DNA of 9,116 bases from Nitrospiraceae bacterium (GTDB lineage Bacteria; Nitrospirota; Thermodesulfovibrionia; Thermodesulfovibrionales; UBA9159): the NCBI GenBank assembly GCA_003453735.1, contig DMNE01000437.1, forward strand, positions 1 to 9,116, read 5' to 3'. This document shows positions 5,862-9,116 of this stretch, in pieces. Numbering within the stretch: the stretch's first letter is position 1; the number at the start of each line of letters is the position of its first letter. Under the pieces are notes generated by a model. It did not search any database. It saw only the letters and a list, made by a program, of their open reading frames with translations, and was not told the origin of the DNA. A program made the translations under genes and the position numbers.

Positions 5862-8483
5862 ATGGTTCAGGTTCTCCTTAAGAAGCTATTCGGGACAAAA
5901 AATGACAGGGAACTGAAGCGGCTCTGGCCTATCGTTGAAAGGACAAATGCCTTCGAGCCGACGATCGTCTCCCTCACGAATTCCGAGCTAAAGGCAAAAA
6001 CTCTGGAGTTCAGGGGCAGGCTCGAGCAGGGCGAGGCGCTGGACGATCTACTTCCGGAGGCGTTCGCTGTTGTGCGTGAGGCTTCTCGGAGGGTTCTGGG
6101 GATGAGGCACTTCGATGTCCAACTTATCGGTGGGACGGTGCTCCATGAGGGAAAGATCGCCGAGATGAAGACTGGTGAAGGCAAGACACTCGTCGCTACC
6201 CTTCCCGTGTACCTTAATGCTCTTTCCGGAAGGGGTGTCCATGTGGTAACCGTCAACGATTACCTCGCCAGAAGGGATGCACGTTGGATGGGCCCACTGT
6301 ATAACTTTCTTGGGATGAGCGTTGGAGTGATCGTGCATGGACTTACTGATGAAGAGAGGCAGGCTGCATACAATTCTGATATAACCTATGGAACTAACAA
6401 CGAATTCGGCTTCGATTACCTCAGGGACAATATGAAGTACGATATAGCCCAGTATGTCCAGAGGGAACAGAACTACGCTATCGTGGACGAGGTGGACAGC
6501 ATCCTCATTGATGAGGCGAGAACGCCGCTAATCATCTCTGGGCCATCAGAAGACTCCACAGACAAATATTACAAGATCGACAAGATAATACCGAAGCTCC
6601 GGAAAGATAGTGATTACACCATCGATGAAAAAGCACGAACCGCCATCCTCACCGATGAAGGCAATATGAAGGTGGAAACTTCACTCGGCATAGCAAATCT
6701 CTATGACCCGTCCAATATAGAGATTGTGCATCACGTCCTTCAGGCACTCAAGGCGCACACCCTTTTTAAGAGGGACGTAGATTATGTTGTAAAAGACGGC
6801 GAAGTCGTCATAGTTGACGAGTTCACGGGCAGGCTCATGCCGGGGAGACGCTGGAGCGACGGGCTTCATCAGGCGATAGAAGCAAAGGAAGGGGTAAAGA
6901 TAGAGAGTGAGAACCAGACCCTTGCAACCATCACCTTCCAGAACTACTTCCGGATGTACGACAAACTTGCCGGTATGACCGGAACAGCGGATACAGAGGC
7001 AGAAGAATTTGCAAAGATCTACAATCTCGATGTAGTCGTCATCCCCACTAATCAACCCATGATCAGGGGCGACTATCAGGACGTGATCTATAAGACCGAG
7101 AAGGCCAAGTTTGACGCTGCCATCAGAGAGATAGAGGAATTACACAAAAAGGGACAACCGATCCTCGTCGGAACCATTTCCATAGAGAAGTCCGAGCTCT
7201 TAAGCCAAATGCTCAGGAAAAGGGGGATTCCCCATTCTGTACTGAATGCCAAGTACCACGAGAGAGAAGCGGAGATTATTGCCCAAGCTGGCAGAAACGG
7301 TGCGGTCACCATAGCCACGAACATGGCCGGTAGGGGCACCGATATTGTACTGGGGGGCAACCCGGAGGGACTTGCAAGAGATCTTTTACAGAACCGAAAA
7401 GATGTCACTGACGACGAGTGGCAGCAGGCATTGGAGAAGGCGAGGGAGAGGTGTCAGCGTGACAGAGAAAACGTGGTTCACGCGGGGGGACTCCATATAC
7501 TGGGAACAGAGAGACATGAGGCAAGGAGAATCGATAACCAGTTAAGGGGTCGTTCGGGAAGACAGGGAGACCCGGGTTCTTCCAGGTTCTATCTGTCCCT
7601 TGAGGATGACCTCATGAGGATATTCGGCTCAGACAGGATATCGGGGTTGATGAATAGGCTGGGTATGGAGGAGGATATCCCAATAGAGAACAAGATGGTT
7701 TCTCGGGCGATCGAGAACGCGCAGAAAAGAGTCGAGGCGCATAACTTTGACATCAGGAAGCACCTGATCGAATATGACGACATCATGAACAAACAGCGGA
7801 CTGAAATCTATGGATTCAGGAGGGAAATCCTCACAGGGGAGGGTTTGAAGGAGAGGATCTTCCATCTGATCGAGGATATGGTTGACGAGTTGCTGGGCAT
7901 CTACTGTCCTGAGGACAGACATGCTGAGGAATGGGACTTGAAAGGCCTTAAGGACGCCTTTTACGGCATATTCTCGACCCCCGTTACCGATATCCCGGCA
8001 GACATTCCGGGTCTTCGGGATTTCCTTACAGCGGCTGCAAGGACCGCTTATGAAAGGAAAGAGGCGGATGTCGGCGGCGATATGATGCGGTATCTGGAAA
8101 GGGTGATGTTTTTGCAGGTGCTTGACGCTCAGTGGAAAGACCATCTTCTTGGAATGGACCACCTGAAGGAAGGGATCGGTCTCAGGGGCTATGGACAGAG
8201 GGATCCCCTCACAGAGTATAAGAAAGAGGCGTTTGAGATGTTCGCAGAATTGACGGACAGGATATCAATGGACGCACTTAGTAGGCTCTTCAAGATCCAG
8301 GTGAGGGAAGATGAACATGTTAAGACGCATCAGATTCTCCCCAGGCAGACGATACAGTATAATCGCGGAGAAGGCTCGGAGGCAAGCCAACCGGTGAGCA
8401 GGGGGAAAAAAATAGGAAGGAACGAGCCGTGTCCCTGCGGGAGCGGCAAGAAATACAAAAAGTGCTGCGGTGTGAATGCCTAA
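5862..8483 (+). CDS. secA: Preprotein translocase ATPase SecA
   Basis: SecA is the ATP-driven motor that pushes unfolded preproteins through the SecYEG channel in the inner membrane. The 873-residue product is full length for the family. It has the N-terminal helix ([16 protein letters not shown]) and Walker A MKTGEGKT (102-109). [10 protein letters not shown] lies at 131-140, and Walker B DEVD (209-212) is followed by [12 protein letters not shown] preprotein cross-linking domain occupies about 225-375. The second nucleotide-binding domain has [14 protein letters not shown] (487-500), and [20 protein letters not shown] carries arginine residues that contact nucleotide. The helical wing and scaffold follow. 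The C-terminal tail is a zinc-binding SEC-C motif with C857, C859, C868 and C869, which in known SecA contacts SecB or ribosomes. The ATG at 5862 has no Shine-Dalgarno sequence; the N-terminus fits the family, so I keep it. The last 8 nt overlap the next gene. Confidence 0.99.
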   Translation: MVQVLLKKLFGTKNDRELKRLWPIVERTNAFEPTIVSLTNSELKAKTLEFRGRLEQGEALDDLLPEAFAVVREASRRVLGMRHFDVQLIGGTVLHEGKIAEMKTGEGKTLVATLPVYLNALSGRGVHVVTVNDYLARRDARWMGPLYNFLGMSVGVIVHGLTDEERQAAYNSDITYGTNNEFGFDYLRDNMKYDIAQYVQREQNYAIVDEVDSILIDEARTPLIISGPSEDSTDKYYKIDKIIPKLRKDSDYTIDEKARTAILTDEGNMKVETSLGIANLYDPSNIEIVHHVLQALKAHTLFKRDVDYVVKDGEVVIVDEFTGRLMPGRRWSDGLHQAIEAKEGVKIESENQTLATITFQNYFRMYDKLAGMTGTADTEAEEFAKIYNLDVVVIPTNQPMIRGDYQDVIYKTEKAKFDAAIREIEELHKKGQPILVGTISIEKSELLSQMLRKRGIPHSVLNAKYHEREAEIIAQAGRNGAVTIATNMAGRGTDIVLGGNPEGLARDLLQNRKDVTDDEWQQALEKARERCQRDRENVVHAGGLHILGTERHEARRIDNQLRGRSGRQGDPGSSRFYLSLEDDLMRIFGSDRISGLMNRLGMEEDIPIENKMVSRAIENAQKRVEAHNFDIRKHLIEYDDIMNKQRTEIYGFRREILTGEGLKERIFHLIEDMVDELLGIYCPEDRHAEEWDLKGLKDAFYGIFSTPVTDIPADIPGLRDFLTAAARTAYERKEADVGGDMMRYLERVMFLQVLDAQWKDHLLGMDHLKEGIGLRGYGQRDPLTEYKKEAFEMFAELTDRISMDALSRLFKIQVREDEHVKTHQILPRQTIQYNRGEGSEASQPVSRGKKIGRNEPCPCGSGKKYKKCCGVNA

Positions 8484-9116
8484 GATATTCATCATAGGAA
8501 AAGAGATCATCAAAAGGAACTTTGATCCCCTCAAAGGATATGGCGAACTGACAAAGCTCAAGTCTATCGATAAGGTCCCTCCTATGACGAATGACTCAAT
8601 TGCCCTTTTCATCATCGAGAAGGATCAAAACAAGGAGGATTCCTTCAGAGATTTCTCAAAGGCGGTAACCGATGTCCCTAAACTCATTGTGTCTTACGAT
8701 TATACTTTCGGTGGTTTTGGGCCCTGGCTGAGATTGCCCCTAACATTTCCAGTTCACAACCCTGAAGAAAAAGAGCTTATTTCCCTTGCTCGCCGTTTCA
8801 TCGCTGAGAAGAATATGCAGCGGGAAAATACGCAGTTGAGGAACGAACTCTTCTGCCTCAGAGGAGAACTCGATCTCTTTGAAGTAATCGGCAAGGTTCT
8901 CACTTCTGACAGAGAACTTGATGATATGCTTTTTCTTGTCATGAAGACAATAAAGGACAGGGTCAAGGCGGCATCTTGGTCCATATTTCTCCTAGACGAA
9001 GAGACCGGAGAACTTGTATTAGATAGTACCGATGATAAAAAGAAAAAGCCGCAGAAAATCAGCTTAAAGGCAGGGGAAGGAGTTGCCGGTTGGGTGGTCC
9101 ATGAAGGAGTTCCTGT
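8476..9116 (+). CDS. GAF-domain sensor protein (3' truncated by window edge)
   Basis: From ATG 8476-8478, inside the last codons of secA, a frame stays open to the window edge, giving 213 residues plus part of a codon. Residues 3-110 have an alpha/beta pattern ([47 protein letters not shown]) resembling a degenerate response-regulator receiver domain. Without structure prediction I cannot confirm that or place a phosphorylation aspartate. Residues 111-133 look like a short coiled coil. A GAF domain begins near 133 ([19 protein letters not shown], then [17 protein letters not shown] and [16 protein letters not shown]). GAF domains bind small ligands or chromophores in signalling proteins. The output domain (kinase, diguanylate cyclase, phosphatase or other) lies beyond the edge. 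The 8-nt overlap with secA points to coupled expression. There is no strong ribosome binding site, only GGTG before the ATG. Confidence 0.85.
   Translation, partial: MPKIFIIGKEIIKRNFDPLKGYGELTKLKSIDKVPPMTNDSIALFIIEKDQNKEDSFRDFSKAVTDVPKLIVSYDYTFGGFGPWLRLPLTFPVHNPEEKELISLARRFIAEKNMQRENTQLRNELFCLRGELDLFEVIGKVLTSDRELDDMLFLVMKTIKDRVKAASWSIFLLDEETGELVLDSTDDKKKKPQKISLKAGEGVAGWVVHEGVP

Noticed and set aside
7629..8162. 177-codon open frame on the - strand inside secA
   Set aside because: It lies opposite a highly conserved gene and has no family features, so it is a shadow of the secA codon pattern.

Overview
The window is bacterial chromosome. It joins a core housekeeping gene cluster on the + strand (about 3.1-9.1 kb) to a looser, more AT-rich accessory stretch (1-3.1 kb). 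The core genes (GpsA, LarB, a CDF metal transporter, SecA and a GAF-domain protein) suggest a Gram-negative-type anaerobe, perhaps Nitrospirota or a former deltaproteobacterial lineage. That placement is from general sequence feel only and was not tested.

Left part. A + strand gene enters from the left edge and ends at 198. It is followed by gene-poor sequence containing a short coding-like remnant on the - strand (302-472). Next is a - strand pair. A two-helix membrane protein of unknown function (to 1846/1852) has a good sigma70-type promoter in front of it. Downstream of it lies an iron-sulfur-flavoprotein-like NADPH-dependent FMN reductase gene that looks broken: it has no usable start codon, and its C-terminal end is displaced by a one-base frameshift. 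Divergent from this pair is an exported TPR protein (2086-2757), two of whose repeats are about 93% identical at the DNA level. A stretch of 385 bases without a convincing gene follows.

Right part. gpsA (glycerol-3-phosphate dehydrogenase, phospholipid precursor supply) overlaps larB (first step of nickel-pincer nucleotide synthesis) by 8 nt. A zinc-type CDF exporter starts 6 nt after larB. After a 102-nt gap comes secA, which has a promoter-like sequence so close to its ATG that the transcript may be leaderless. secA overlaps by 8 nt a gene for a sensor-type protein (possible degenerate receiver domain, then GAF), which runs off the right edge.

The tight overlaps make gpsA-larB-CDF and secA-GAF likely transcription units. 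I found no CRISPR array, tRNA, rRNA, insertion sequence or defence system. Nothing here amounts to a clearly new system. The best leads are the doubly damaged flavoprotein gene, the possible leaderless secA, the recent TPR-unit duplication, and the lone larB beside a metal exporter.
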